In this document: piece after piece, positions 24,388 to 32,977 of the stretch
How positions within the stretch are numbered: the first letter of the stretch is position 1
Layout: each line of letters opens with the position of its first letter
NCBI GenBank assembly: GCA_041389495.1
Contig: JAWKRT010000003.1
Coordinates: 186,001 to 250,000 of the forward strand
DNA length: 64,000 nt
DNA from: Myxococcota bacterium
GTDB lineage: Bacteria > Myxococcota_A > UBA9160 > UBA4427
Direction of reading: 5' to 3'
The notes under the pieces: generated by a model
Seen by the model: the letters and a program-made list of their open reading frames with translations, nothing else
What the model was told of the DNA's origin: nothing
Database searches by the model: none
Made by a program: the position numbers and the translations under genes

Positions 24388-25404
24388 CTACTCGGCGCCG
24401 AGCCGTCGGGCGGCGGGATCGAGCGCCGCGAGCTCGTCCGCGTCGACGAGCGCGCCGCGTGCCCCGGGCGCGGCGTCGAGCCCGAGCCCGTGCCACAGGA
24501 AGTGCGCGACGAGCGCGGCGACGAGGCGCTGCGCGCGCGCGGGCGCGAGCGTCTCGGCGAGCGGGCGCGCGGTGCGCGTGGCCGCCGGGCGCGGCGTGCG
24601 CTCGTGCAGGGCGTGGAGCAGCTCGATCCCGTCGCAGAAGTGGAAGTGGTCGGCGCCCTCGAAGCCGACGAGCGCCTTCGGCGCGCCGAGCCGCGCCCAC
24701 AGCGGGCCGATGCTCGTCGCGAGGTCGACGAGCACGTCCTCGACGGCGGCGATCACGAGCGTCGGGATCGGCCGCGCGAAGGGGAGCTCGCCGGGCTCGT
24801 ACGCGCGCCGCCCGACGAACGGCTCGGACGCCGGAGCGAGCGCGCACACCGCGCGGACGCGCGCGTCGAGGCGCGGGAGCTTGGTCGCCGTCCAGCCGCC
24901 GAAGGAGTGCCCGAGCGCGCCGATCCGCGCGGCGTCGAGCGCGACGGCGCCGAGCCGCCCCGCGAGCGCGGCGTCGACGGCCGCGATGGCGTCGCGCGGG
25001 CGCGCGGCGCGGGCCGCGCGGTGCACGCGCACGCGCTCGTCCTCGGAGCGCAGCGCGGCCATCTCGGGGAACGTGTTGCCCGCGTGGTCGGGCGCGACGA
25101 CGGCGATGCCGTGGCTCGCGAGGTGCGTCGTCAGGAACGTCGACTGCCGGCGCACGCCCGAGTTGCCGTGCGAGAACACGACGAGCGGGGAGGGCGTGTC
25201 GCGCGGCGGCGCGTCCTCGACCGCGCGGTGCGGCTGCCCGAACGGGTGCGGCGCGGCCGCCGCGGCGTCGTCGACGCCGTCGGCGGCCGGGTACCACAGG
25301 TCGACGGGCAGCGCGCGACCGGGGTCGTCCGGGTCGGCGACCTCGGCCGTGCGCAGCCCGACGGCGAACGGGCCGCGCGCGGCGAAGGAGGCGAGCGACG
25401 GCAC
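24388..25404 (-). CDS. Dienelactone hydrolase/PAF-acetylhydrolase-like alpha/beta hydrolase
   Basis: A 338-residue hydrolase. SPLVVFSHGNSGVRRQST gives the oxyanion site, IGALGHSFGGWTATKL the serine elbow, and FEGADHFHFCDGIELLH the catalytic His region. An N-terminal VDLWYPAADG block (substrate pocket) matches the PAF-acetylhydrolase/chlorophyllase-like group. It starts only 6 nt after the diiron gene, so the two are co-transcribed. No signal peptide. Substrate unknown, but the operon (diiron oxygenase, SDR, two hydrolases) suggests stepwise breakdown or modification of a lipophilic compound; that is inference. Confidence 0.75.
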   Translation of the reverse strand: MPSLASFAARGPFAVGLRTAEVADPDDPGRALPVDLWYPAADGVDDAAAAAPHPFGQPHRAVEDAPPRDTPSPLVVFSHGNSGVRRQSTFLTTHLASHGIAVVAPDHAGNTFPEMAALRSEDERVRVHRAARAARPRDAIAAVDAALAGRLGAVALDAARIGALGHSFGGWTATKLPRLDARVRAVCALAPASEPFVGRRAYEPGELPFARPIPTLVIAAVEDVLVDLATSIGPLWARLGAPKALVGFEGADHFHFCDGIELLHALHERTPRPAATRTARPLAETLAPARAQRLVAALVAHFLWHGLGLDAAPGARGALVDADELAALDPAARRLGAE

Positions 25405-25410
25405 TCGTCG

Positions 25411-26535
25411 CTAGGCGCGCTTGAAGGTGCGGCCGACGCGCTTGCGCGCGCGGTTGATCTCGCGCAGCTCGGCGATGCCCGCGTCCGCGACGTCCGCGCC
25501 CACCACCTCGTCGTCCTCGCTCGCGAGCTCGTCCATGTCGACCCACTGCGCGTACACGGGCTTCGTGCGCTCGGTGATGATGCCCGCCTTGAGCAGCGTC
25601 TTGATCAGCACGCGGAAGATGTTCGTGCTGCGCGTCATCGCGGCGCGGCGGTCGGTGTCGCCGAACGCCTCGAGGATGGCGCTGCGCACCCACTGCCACT
25701 CGAGCCCGAAGGGCGCGTAGATCGCCTGCTTCTGCTCGGCGTTGACGAGGTTGAAGAGCAGCACCTGGAAGGTGTCGGCCGCCCACTGCTCGACCTTCTC
25801 GTGCTCCTCCTCGGTCAGCTTCGGCACGGTGCGGTCGGCCCAGATCTTCCCGAACTTGTGGTGGAAGGCCTCGTCGGTCATCACGAGCTGCACGAGCCGC
25901 TTGAGGAGCGGGTCCTCGGTCATCGAGTGCAGCGTCGCGAACGCGCCCATCGCGAGGCCCTCGATCAGCATCTGCATGCCGACGAGCTTCTTGTAGACGA
26001 GCGGCGATCGCACGATCTCCGTCATCAGGTTCGCGATCGTCGGCCCCGCCGCGAGCGGCGTGCCGAAGCGCGTGTGGACGTAGCGCGCGTAGGCGGTGAC
26101 GTGGCGGGCCTCCTCGCGCGCCTGGTTCGCGGCGTACTCCTGGGCGCCGGGGTCGCGGAGGATCTGGCACAGGCTCGCGGAGAGCGAGAGCGCTCCCTGC
26201 TCGCCGTGCAGGATCGTCGAGAGCATGAAGCGCGTGCTCTGGTTCGCGAGCTCGATGCGCTGCCGCTCGTCGAGCCGGTCGGCCACCGCGCACTGCAGCT
26301 CGACGGTGAACTCGCGCGGCATGAGCAGCTGCTCGGAGAGGTCGAAGGGCTCGGCCTTCGCGAAGTCGACGTAGGCCGGGTCGGTCGGGTCCCAGAAGTG
26401 GTCGACGGTCGCCGAGATGATGCCGTCGAACGCGTCCGTGCGGTCCGCGTAGCGGTCGACGTCGATCAGCGACAGGAAGTCGTCGCGGTTCACCGTGTTG
26501 TAGATCGGATCGTGCGTGATCTCGAGCTCGGCCAT
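25411..26535 (-). CDS. Ferritin-like diiron carboxylate protein (oxygenase-like)
   Basis: A 374-residue soluble protein with a complete diiron four-helix ligand set: E112 (LHGEQGA), E142 and H145 (EARH), E192 (LIEGLAM), E222 and H225 (DEAFHH). The E, ExxH, E, ExxH pattern is that of O2-activating diiron carboxylate proteins, including ribonucleotide-reductase R2-like and AurF-like oxygenases. It therefore probably oxidises an organic substrate rather than storing iron. The C-terminus is basic (RARKRVGRTFKRA). It is the second gene of the TetR-led operon and probably its key enzyme. A redox partner is not apparent nearby. Substrate unknown. Confidence 0.82.
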   Translation of the reverse strand: MAELEITHDPIYNTVNRDDFLSLIDVDRYADRTDAFDGIISATVDHFWDPTDPAYVDFAKAEPFDLSEQLLMPREFTVELQCAVADRLDERQRIELANQSTRFMLSTILHGEQGALSLSASLCQILRDPGAQEYAANQAREEARHVTAYARYVHTRFGTPLAAGPTIANLMTEIVRSPLVYKKLVGMQMLIEGLAMGAFATLHSMTEDPLLKRLVQLVMTDEAFHHKFGKIWADRTVPKLTEEEHEKVEQWAADTFQVLLFNLVNAEQKQAIYAPFGLEWQWVRSAILEAFGDTDRRAAMTRSTNIFRVLIKTLLKAGIITERTKPVYAQWVDMDELASEDDEVVGADVADAGIAELREINRARKRVGRTFKRA

Positions 26536-26598
26536 GGCGGGTCTCCTCGAGGGTCGTCGCGCGGCGCGCGAGGCGGCGACCGAAGGCGGAAGGGAAGG

Positions 26599-27201
26599 TC
26601 AGTCCGGCTGCGTTCCGTGCAGCTGGATGCGCGTGAGCGATGCGACGAGGTCCTCGCGCGTCGCGCGCGACGGGTCGGCCGCCCACCACGCGACGACGCG
26701 CGCGTACATGCCGACGACCGCCTGCGCGAGCACGCGCGGGTCGACGCCGCGCGGCACGCGGCCGCCCGCGCTGCGCCCCTTGGCGATCGCCTCGGCGAGC
26801 GTCTCGAGCACGTCGTGCTCGAGCGCCGCCGCTTCGTGCTCGCCCGAGAACAGCACGCGGATCAGGTCGCGGTTGTCCGCCGCAAAGTCGACGAGCGCGG
26901 TTGCGTGCCGCTCGACGGCGAGCGCCGGGTCGGGCACGTCGCGCACGGCCTCGGCGACGCGGGTGCGCAGCGCGTCGAGCGCGTCGAGGACGATTTCGGT
27001 GAAGAGCGCCTGCTTGTCCTTGTAGTGCAGGTAGAAGGTGCCGGCGGCGAGGCCCGCGTCGTGTGCGATGTCGTGGGTCGTCACGCTGTGCAGGCCGCGG
27101 GTGGCGAAGAGCGCGACGCCGCTCGCGCGCAGCCGCTCGCGGGTCGGGGCCGTGCGCGGTGCGGAGCGGGACGTGCTCTCGATCTCGCTGGTGACGGACA
27201 T
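26599..27201 (-). CDS. TetR-family transcriptional repressor
   Basis: A 200-residue regulator. The N-terminal helix-turn-helix is clear: ALFATRGLHSVTTHDIAHDAGLAAGTFYLHYKDKQALFTEIV. The C-terminal ligand-binding domain is divergent, as usual. A longer start at GTG 27216 is possible, but ATG 27201 gives a normal N-terminus. The gene heads a six-gene operon (repressor, diiron protein, hydrolase, SDR, hydrolase, methyltransferase). Its promoter overlaps a palindromic operator, so autorepression lifted by a lipophilic ligand is the likely mode. Confidence 0.9.
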   Translation of the reverse strand: MSVTSEIESTSRSAPRTAPTRERLRASGVALFATRGLHSVTTHDIAHDAGLAAGTFYLHYKDKQALFTEIVLDALDALRTRVAEAVRDVPDPALAVERHATALVDFAADNRDLIRVLFSGEHEAAALEHDVLETLAEAIAKGRSAGGRVPRGVDPRVLAQAVVGMYARVVAWWAADPSRATREDLVASLTRIQLHGTQPD

Positions 27202-27241
27202 GTCAGCGGCTGACACTACCGTCAGTCGCGGGGCGGGACAA
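27201..27241 (-). promoter_or_regulatory. TetR-operon promoter with overlapping palindromic operator
   Basis: On the minus strand, TTGTCC (27241-27236), a 17-nt spacer and TAGTGT (27218-27213) form a good promoter. TGACGGTAGTGTCA (27224-27211) is an inverted repeat centred on the -10, and TGTCAG-CGG-CTGACA (27201-27215) is a second, perfect one overlapping it and the start codon. Both share the TGAC/GTCA half-site common to TetR operators. Binding there would block RNA polymerase directly. Confidence 0.7.
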
Positions 27242-27254
27242 GCCGCCTCGCTGC

Positions 27255-28226
27255 TCAGCCGCGCCGGGCCGCCGCCGAGAGGTCGGGCCGCGCCGCGGGC
27301 GAGCACGCGCTCGTGCAGCCGACGTCGGCGGCGAGGCCGCTCGGCCCGCGCGCCGGCTCGATCTGGATGGTCGCGTGCCCGATCCCGAAACGGTCGGCCA
27401 GCAGCCGGTTGAAGCGCGCGAGGAGGGCGGCCCCGTCCGCGCCCGCGCGCGCCACGGCGTGGCACGACAGCGAGACCTCGCCGCTCCCGATCGTCCAGAC
27501 GTGCAGGTCGTGGACGTCGGCGACGTCGTCGACGCTGCGGAGCGCGTCGCGGATGCGCTCGACGTCGAGGTGCCGCGGCACGGTCTCCATCAGCACGTCG
27601 GTCGCGTCGCGCAGGAGCGACCAGGCCGAGACGAGCACGAGCGCCGCGATCGCGACGGAGGCGGTCGGGTCCGCCCACGTCCAGCCGCGCGCCCAGATCG
27701 CGAGGCCGGCGGCCATCGCGCCGACGCTGCCGAGCGCGTCCGAGAGCACGTGGAGGAAGGCGCCGCGCACGGCGAGGTTCTCCTCGCGCCCTCCGTGCAG
27801 GACCCAGAGCCCGACGAGGTTCACGACGAGCCCGCCCGTCGCGATCGCGAGCATGCCGCCACCCGCGACGGGCGCGGGCGCGGCGAACCGCTCGAACGCC
27901 TCGCGCACGATCAGGAGCGCGACCGCGACGAGCGCCGTGCCCTGGACGAGCGCGCCCAGCACTTCGGCGCGCGTGTGGCCGAACGTGCGGCGCGCGTCGG
28001 CGGGGCGCTGCGCCATCCACAGCGTCGCGTTCGCGAGCGCGAGCGAGGCGACGTCGGAGAGCATGTGGCCGGCGTCGGCGAGCAGCGCGAGCGAGCCCGT
28101 CCACAGGCCGCCCGCGACCTCGGCCACGAGGTAGGCCGCGGAGAGCGCGAGCATCCAGCCGAGCCGCGCGCGCCCCTGCTCGCGCCGGTCGTGCGCGTGC
28201 GAGTGGGGGTGCGTGTGCTCGTACAT
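27255..28226 (-). CDS. Cation diffusion facilitator (Zn/Co/Cd efflux)
   Basis: A 323-residue inner-membrane CDF antiporter. The His-rich N-terminus (HTHPHSHAH) is followed by six membrane helices with the metal site LLADAGHMLSDVASL (HxxxD) and FLHVLSDALGSVGA (HxxxD), typical of Zn2+/Cd2+ exporters. The C-terminal domain has VHDLHVWTIGSGEVSLSCH, as in ZitB/CzcD. ATG 28226 follows GAGGGAGGG and lies 14 nt after the MalY-like gene, so both are probably on one transcript. Metal specificity is inferred from the H/D pattern only. Confidence 0.9.
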   Translation of the reverse strand: MYEHTHPHSHAHDRREQGRARLGWMLALSAAYLVAEVAGGLWTGSLALLADAGHMLSDVASLALANATLWMAQRPADARRTFGHTRAEVLGALVQGTALVAVALLIVREAFERFAAPAPVAGGGMLAIATGGLVVNLVGLWVLHGGREENLAVRGAFLHVLSDALGSVGAMAAGLAIWARGWTWADPTASVAIAALVLVSAWSLLRDATDVLMETVPRHLDVERIRDALRSVDDVADVHDLHVWTIGSGEVSLSCHAVARAGADGAALLARFNRLLADRFGIGHATIQIEPARGPSGLAADVGCTSACSPAARPDLSAAARRG

Positions 28227-28240
28227 GGGCCCTCCCTCGC

Positions 28241-29446
28241 CTAGCGTCGCTCGACCGCGGTCGCGAACCGCTCGAGGATCTCCTCCAGGATGGCGCGCGA
28301 GGTCGCGAGGTTGAGGCGCGCGAAGCCCTCGAAGCCGCGGCCGAACGCCCGGCCGTCGGAGAGCGCGATGCGGCCGTGCTCGTAGAGGAAGCGCGCCGGC
28401 GACGGCGCGAGCCCGAGTGCACTGCAGTCGAGCCACAGCAGGTACGTGGCCTCGAGCGGCGTCGTGACGACCTCCGGACAGCGCGCTCCCAGGTACGCGA
28501 GCGCCGTGTCGCGATTCGCGGCGAGGTAGTCGCGCACGGTGTCGAGCCACGGCTGGGAGTCGCGCCACGCGGCGATCGTCGCGTAGATGCCGAGGATGCC
28601 GATGCCGCCGCGCACGTGGCGCGGGACGGCGCCGCCGAAGCGCTGCTGCAGCTCGCGCGAGCCGAAGTGCGCGACGGCCGTGCGCAGCCCCGGGATGTTG
28701 AACGCCTTCGACGCGGACGTGAGCGTGACGGTGCGCGCGGCGACCTCGGGCGAGAGCGTCGCGAACGGCACGTGTCGGCGGCCGTCGAAGACGAGGTCCG
28801 CGTGGATCTCGTCGGTGACGACGACCCAGTCGCGCTCGAGCGCGAGCGCCGCCAGGCGCTCGAGCTCCGCGCGGCCGAACACGCGGCCCGTCGGGTTGTG
28901 CGGGTTGCACAGGAGGAGGACGCGCGTGCGCGCGCCCGCGTCGCGGGCCAGCGCGTCGAAGTCGATCTCGAAGCGCGCGTCGCCCGGGCCGCCCGTCCGC
29001 ACGAGGCGGTTCTCGACGAGCGCGCGCCCCGTCTCGCGCACGGCGGACAGGAAGGGCGGGTAGATCGGCGTCTGGACGACCGCGCCGTCGCCCGGCTCGG
29101 AGTACGCGAGCAGCGAGAGGTAGAGGCCCTGCACGACCTCCGAGAGGATCTCGCAGCGCTCCGGCTCGACGCGCCACCCGAAACGCTCGTCCATGCGGGC
29201 GGCGAAGGCGTCGGCGAGCCCCGTGTCGCGGAGCGCGATCGCATAGCCGACGTCGTCGGTCTCGAGCGCGCGCTCGAGCACGGCGCGGATCGGACGCGCG
29301 AGCGGGAAGTCCATCTCGGCGACCCACGCGCAGAGCACGTCCTTGTCGGGATACGTGTTCCACTTCTCGTTGAGGCGTCGTCCGAGGCGCTCGGCGTCGA
29401 GCGCGTCGAGGTCGGCGAACGAGATGCGCGCGTCGGGGGTGGCCAT
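28241..29446 (-). CDS. MalY/PatB-type aminotransferase (cystathionine beta-lyase-like)
   Basis: A 401-residue PLP enzyme of fold type I. Substrate-side motifs are LCAWVAEMDFPLA, TPIYPPFLSAV, CNPHNPTGRVF and TDEIHADLVF; the PLP lysine is in LTSASKAFNIPGLR. WVAEMDF and SASKAFN distinguish MalY/PatB C-S lyases from other aminotransferases, so cleavage of cystathionine or cysteine conjugates is likely. ATG 29446 begins 8 nt after a TACACTGCG promoter, implying an almost leaderless mRNA. It runs directly into the CDF transporter gene. Confidence 0.88.
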   Translation of the reverse strand: MATPDARISFADLDALDAERLGRRLNEKWNTYPDKDVLCAWVAEMDFPLARPIRAVLERALETDDVGYAIALRDTGLADAFAARMDERFGWRVEPERCEILSEVVQGLYLSLLAYSEPGDGAVVQTPIYPPFLSAVRETGRALVENRLVRTGGPGDARFEIDFDALARDAGARTRVLLLCNPHNPTGRVFGRAELERLAALALERDWVVVTDEIHADLVFDGRRHVPFATLSPEVAARTVTLTSASKAFNIPGLRTAVAHFGSRELQQRFGGAVPRHVRGGIGILGIYATIAAWRDSQPWLDTVRDYLAANRDTALAYLGARCPEVVTTPLEATYLLWLDCSALGLAPSPARFLYEHGRIALSDGRAFGRGFEGFARLNLATSRAILEEILERFATAVERR

Positions 29447-29451
29447 GGACG

Positions 29452-29460
29452 CGCAGTGTA
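29452..29460 (-). promoter_or_regulatory. Leaderless-type -10 element (TACACTGCG) for the MalY-like gene
   Basis: TACACT (29460 to 29455) followed by GCG; the ATG at 29446 begins 8 nt beyond the hexamer. Confidence 0.55.
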
Positions 29461-29506
29461 GCGGCGCGAGCGCGCGCGGCCGTGCGGCGTGCGGCCCGTG
29501 CGCGCG

Positions 29507-29944
29507 CTAGGCGCCGCTCGGGAGCTCGCCGCTCTCGAACGCCTGCCGCACGCGCTCGCCGATCGCGTCGCGCACGCGGCGGAAGCGCGCGAGCTGCGCG
29601 TCCTCGCCGTCGCCCGCGTCGGCGGCGGGGTCCTCGAACGGCCAGTGGCGGCGCGCGACCGCGCCCGGGAACACGGGGCAGACCTCGTCCGCGCAGAGCG
29701 TCACGACGGTCGCGACGCGCTCCGCCGGCACGGCGTCGATCGGCTTCGAGACGTGCGCCGCGATGTCGATGCCCACCTCGGCCATCGCGCGCACCGCGAG
29801 CGGGTGGAGGCGGCCCGGCGCGGAGCCCGCGCTGTGCACGCCGACGCCGGGCGGCGCGAAGCGCCGCGCGAAGCCCTCCGCCATCTGGCTGCGCGCCGAG
29901 TTGGCGACGCACAGGAAGAGGACGTCGGTGCGGGGCGGGGGCAT
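29507..29944 (-). CDS. arsC: Thioredoxin-type arsenate reductase / low-MW phosphatase fold
   Basis: A 145-residue low-molecular-weight phosphatase-fold protein. The P-loop is C12-VANSARSQMAE, and two further cysteines, C84 and C89 (TLCADEVCP), match the resolving cysteines of thioredoxin-coupled ArsC such as the S. aureus enzyme. SAGSAPGRLHPLA and WPFEDPA fit too. It reduces arsenate to arsenite. It follows phoR in the phosphate-sensing operon. The link makes sense because arsenate enters through Pst phosphate transporters; that functional link is inference. No arsenite exporter is in the window. Confidence 0.85.
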   Translation of the reverse strand: MPPPRTDVLFLCVANSARSQMAEGFARRFAPPGVGVHSAGSAPGRLHPLAVRAMAEVGIDIAAHVSKPIDAVPAERVATVVTLCADEVCPVFPGAVARRHWPFEDPAADAGDGEDAQLARFRRVRDAIGERVRQAFESGELPSGA

Positions 29945-29982
29945 GCGGGAGCTCCGGGGTGCGGCGCGCCGCGGCGCGCGGG

Positions 29983-31347
29983 CTAGGCGCCGCCGCGAGC
30001 GGCGTCGGGCGGCGCGCACGGCAGCGTGAACGTGAACGTCGAGCCGCGCCCCGGCTCGCTGTCGACGCGGATGTCGCCGGCCATCGCGTGCACGAGGTGC
30101 TTCACGATCGAGAGGCCGAGCCCGGTGCCGCCGAGCGCGCGCGCGCGCGCCTTGTCGACGCGGTAGAAGCGCTCGAAGATGCGCGCGAGATCCTCCTTCG
30201 GGATGCCGATGCCGTCGTCCTCGACGGCGATCGAGAGCATTCGCGGGCCGCGGCGCGCGCGCACGCGGATGTGCCCGCCGGGCTCCGTGTACTTGATCGC
30301 GTTGTCGAGCAGGTTCGCGACGACGCGCTCGACCGCGCGCGCGTCGGCCCACGCGACGAGCGGCGTCTCGACGTCGAGCGACAGCTCGACGCGGCGCTCG
30401 CGCAGCCGCGGCTCGCAGTCCTCGACGAGCGTCTCGCAGATGCGCGCGACGTCGATCTCGCTCGCGCGGATGGGCTCCTTCCGGCTCTCGATGCGCGAGA
30501 GCTCGAGCAGGTCCTCGACGAGCTCGCCGAGCCGACGCGCGTTGCGGACGATCGCCTGGAGGGCGCCCGCGATCTCGGGGTGTGCGTCGGCGTTCGCGAG
30601 CAGCGTGTCCGCGAAGCCGAGGATCGACGTGAGCGGCGTGCGCAGCTCGTGCGATGCATTCGCGATGAAGTCGCGCCGCACCTGCTCGAGACGCCGCACC
30701 TCCGAGACGTCGCGGAAGACCGCGACGGTGCCGACGCGCGGCCCGGTCGCGGGCACGCGCGCCGCGTGCATGAGGAGCGTCCGCTCGTCGCTCCCGACGC
30801 GCGCGAGCTCGCGCACGACGAACGACTCGGAGCGGCTCGCCTCGCGCAGCGCCGCGTCGACCTCGGCGCTGCGGATCACCTCGAGCGGCCGGCGCCCGTC
30901 GACGTCGCCCCACACGCCGAGCATCTCGCGCAGGCCGCGGTTCGCGAGCGCGATGTGCCCGTCCTCGTCGAGCACCAGCACGCCCTCGACCATCGCGGCG
31001 AGCACGGCCTCGAGCTGCTCGCGGCCCTCGCGCGCCTCGTCGAGCGCGCTCCGCAGGCGGGCGACGTCGCGGTCGATCGCGAACGCGTCCGCGCCGATCG
31101 CGCCCGCGGCATCGGGACGCTCGCGCCGCTCGCCCTCGCCGCGCAGCTGGAGCTCGACGCCCTCGCGCAGGGCGGCGATCGGCGCGCGCACCGAGCGCGC
31201 GACGCCCGCGCCGAGCGCGCCGGCGAGCGCGAGCGCGAGGCCGAGGGCGAGCCACGCCGGGGCGCCGAGCGCGCTCGCGCCGACGGCGACGAAGGCCGGA
31301 AGGCCGGCGGCCAGGACGCAACGTGCGGTGAGGCTGAGGCGCGGCAC
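29983..31347 (-). CDS. phoR: Phosphate-regulon sensor histidine kinase
   Basis: A 454-residue membrane kinase. Two N-terminal hydrophobic segments (about 7-50) are followed by a HAMP-like linker, a PAS domain (about 110-215: VLDEDGHIALANRGLREMLG), HisKA with the phosphoacceptor in NASHELRTPLTSILGFADTLL, and an HATPase domain (NLLDNAIKYT, DDGIGIPKEDLARIFERFYRVDKARAR, GGTGLGLSIVKHLV). This domain order, lacking a periplasmic sensor, is that of PhoR. It lies 27 nt after phoB and upstream of arsC. It senses through Pst/PhoU and phosphorylates PhoB. Confidence 0.9.
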   Translation of the reverse strand: MPRLSLTARCVLAAGLPAFVAVGASALGAPAWLALGLALALAGALGAGVARSVRAPIAALREGVELQLRGEGERRERPDAAGAIGADAFAIDRDVARLRSALDEAREGREQLEAVLAAMVEGVLVLDEDGHIALANRGLREMLGVWGDVDGRRPLEVIRSAEVDAALREASRSESFVVRELARVGSDERTLLMHAARVPATGPRVGTVAVFRDVSEVRRLEQVRRDFIANASHELRTPLTSILGFADTLLANADAHPEIAGALQAIVRNARRLGELVEDLLELSRIESRKEPIRASEIDVARICETLVEDCEPRLRERRVELSLDVETPLVAWADARAVERVVANLLDNAIKYTEPGGHIRVRARRGPRMLSIAVEDDGIGIPKEDLARIFERFYRVDKARARALGGTGLGLSIVKHLVHAMAGDIRVDSEPGRGSTFTFTLPCAPPDAARGGA

Positions 31348-31374
31348 GCGCGGGGGAGCCCTCCGGGCGCCGGG

Positions 31375-32055
31375 CTACTCGGCGAAGCGGTAGCCGACGC
31401 CCCGGATCGTATCGATCGCGTCGCTCGCGGGCCCGAGCTTCTCGCGCAGCCGCTTGAGGTGCGTGTCGATCGTGCGGAGCGTGACGCTGATGTCCTCGCC
31501 CCAGACCCGGTCGATGAGCTGCTCGCGCGTGAGCACGCGCCCCGGGCGCTCCATGAGCGCCTGCAGGAGCCCGAACTCCTTCGCCGTGAGCGACACCTCG
31601 GCGCCGTCGACCTCGCAGCGGTGGCGCTCGACGTCGAGCGTGAGCAGGCCGTGCGCCAGCCGCTGGCTCGGCGTCGCGTCGCCCGCGCCGCGGCGGAGCA
31701 CGGCGCGCACGCGCAGCACGAGCTCGCGCGGGCTGAACGGCTTGGTGACGTAGTCGTCGGCGCCGAGCTCGAAGCCGACGACGCGGTCGACCTCCTCGCC
31801 GCGGGCCGTGAGCATGATGACGGGGACGTCGCGCAGCTTCGGGTCCGAACGGAGCTCGCGGCAGACTTCGGTGCCGGAGCGGTCGGGCAGCATCAGGTCG
31901 AGGACGACGAGGTCGGGCGGGCTGCGGCGGATGGCGGCGAGGGCCTCCTCGCCGTTCTCGGCCGTCGAGATCTGGTAGCCCGCCTGGGCGAGGTTCATGC
32001 GGACGAGCTCGAGGATGTCCGGCTCGTCGTCCACGACGAGGATGCGTGCGGTCAC
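31375..32055 (-). CDS. phoB: Phosphate-regulon response regulator
   Basis: A 226-residue OmpR-type regulator. The receiver domain has the acidic pair VVDDEPD, phosphoacceptor D53 (VVLDLMLPDRSG), and Lys in DDYVTKPFS. The winged helix contains SLTAKEFGLLQALMERPGRVLTREQLIDRVWG and RTIDTHLKRLREKLG..IDTIRGVGYRF, the PhoB pattern. GTG 32055 overlaps the phoU stop (GTGA), so translation is coupled. The natural target is the pst promoter on the other side of phoU. Confidence 0.93.
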   Translation of the reverse strand: MTARILVVDDEPDILELVRMNLAQAGYQISTAENGEEALAAIRRSPPDLVVLDLMLPDRSGTEVCRELRSDPKLRDVPVIMLTARGEEVDRVVGFELGADDYVTKPFSPRELVLRVRAVLRRGAGDATPSQRLAHGLLTLDVERHRCEVDGAEVSLTAKEFGLLQALMERPGRVLTREQLIDRVWGEDISVTLRTIDTHLKRLREKLGPASDAIDTIRGVGYRFAE

Positions 32056-32735
32056 GTGCGTCGGTCTCCGGCGCGTTCCAGCTTCTCGCGGTGCTTCAGG
32101 TTGCGCGCTTCCGCGATGAGGATCACGTCTTCGGCGATGTTGGTAGCGTGGTCGGCCACGCGTTCGAGGTTCTTTGCGATCAAGATCAGGTCGATTTCCT
32201 GTGAAGACAGCTCCGGGTGCGCCGCGATCTCCGCGATCGCGTCCCGGATGACCCGGCTCTCGCTCGCGTCGATCAGGTCGTCCTGGTCGAGCACGCGGCG
32301 CGCGCGTTCGGGGTCGCCGTCCGCATAGCAGTCGAGCGCGCGCCGCAGCAGGCGCGTGCACTCGCCGGCGAGCTGGTCGAGCTTGCCCGGCAGCTCGATG
32401 CGCGGCGCGGCCGCGAGGCGCGCCGCGCTCTTCGCGATGTTGCGGGCGAGGTCGCCGACGCGCTCGAGGTCGGTCGCCACGGACTTCGTCGCCAGCACGA
32501 AGCGCAGGTCGGTGGCGACGGGCGCCTTCGTCGCGAGCAGCTCGAGGACGGCCGCGTCGATCGCGACGTCGAGCCGGTCGATCTCGAGGTCGTCCTCCTG
32601 CACCTCCTTGCAGAGGAGCGGGTCGGCCGTGGCGAGTGCGCGAAGGCTCTTCGCGACGATGGCCTCGGCGAGGCTGCCCATCCGCAGCGCGGTCTCGCGC
32701 AGCGCTTCGAGATCCCGATCGACGATTCGCGGCAT
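32052..32735 (-). CDS. phoU: Phosphate transport regulator PhoU
   Basis: A 227-residue all-helical protein of two PhoU repeats. The N-terminal IVDRDLEALRETALRMGSLAEAIVAKSLRAL and the two E(D)LERVGD-type motifs, SVATDLERVGDLARNIA and KNLERVADHATNIAEDVI, are diagnostic metal-binding signatures. It links Pst transporter activity to PhoR and limits phosphate uptake. I chose ATG 32735 (GGAGAA upstream), since the longer frame to 32858 adds unrelated basic sequence. It is divergent from pstS, separated by 242 nt. Confidence 0.92.
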   Translation of the reverse strand: MPRIVDRDLEALRETALRMGSLAEAIVAKSLRALATADPLLCKEVQEDDLEIDRLDVAIDAAVLELLATKAPVATDLRFVLATKSVATDLERVGDLARNIAKSAARLAAAPRIELPGKLDQLAGECTRLLRRALDCYADGDPERARRVLDQDDLIDASESRVIRDAIAEIAAHPELSSQEIDLILIAKNLERVADHATNIAEDVILIAEARNLKHREKLERAGDRRT

Positions 32736-32901
32736 GGATTCTCCGACGGCCCGCCGTCGCCGCGCGCGCACCGGCGTCGCGTCGCGAGCGGGAAATAGCC
32801 ACGGGGGGTGGCGATTCGATGACGGGAGGTTGGCGAGTTCGCGAAGCTCCCTCGCCACGGAATCGTAACACGAGCTTCACGATCGACGCGCACGCGGCCC
32901 C

Positions 32902-32910
32902 TATGTTGCG
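32902..32910 (+). promoter_or_regulatory. Candidate -10 element (TATGTTGCG) for pstSCAB
   Basis: TATGTT at 32902-32907 followed by GCG, 70 nt before the pstS ATG. Upstream, GTAACACGAGCTTCACG (32865-32881) is the least GC-rich spot between phoU and pstS and would be a reasonable PhoB site, but I find no clean pair of 7-bp Pho-box repeats spaced 4 bp apart. There is no good -35, as expected for an activated promoter. Confidence 0.5.
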
Positions 32911-32977
32911 CCCGCGCCGAGACCCCCTCCGGCGCCTGACAACGGAGTGCCTCGCTCCGTCCCTTCGGAGATCACGA

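Noticed and set aside
32861..32890. A Pho box ahead of pstS
   Set aside because: I looked for two CTGTCAT-like 7-mers separated by 4 bp on both strands and found only weak partial matches, so it is not listed as a site.
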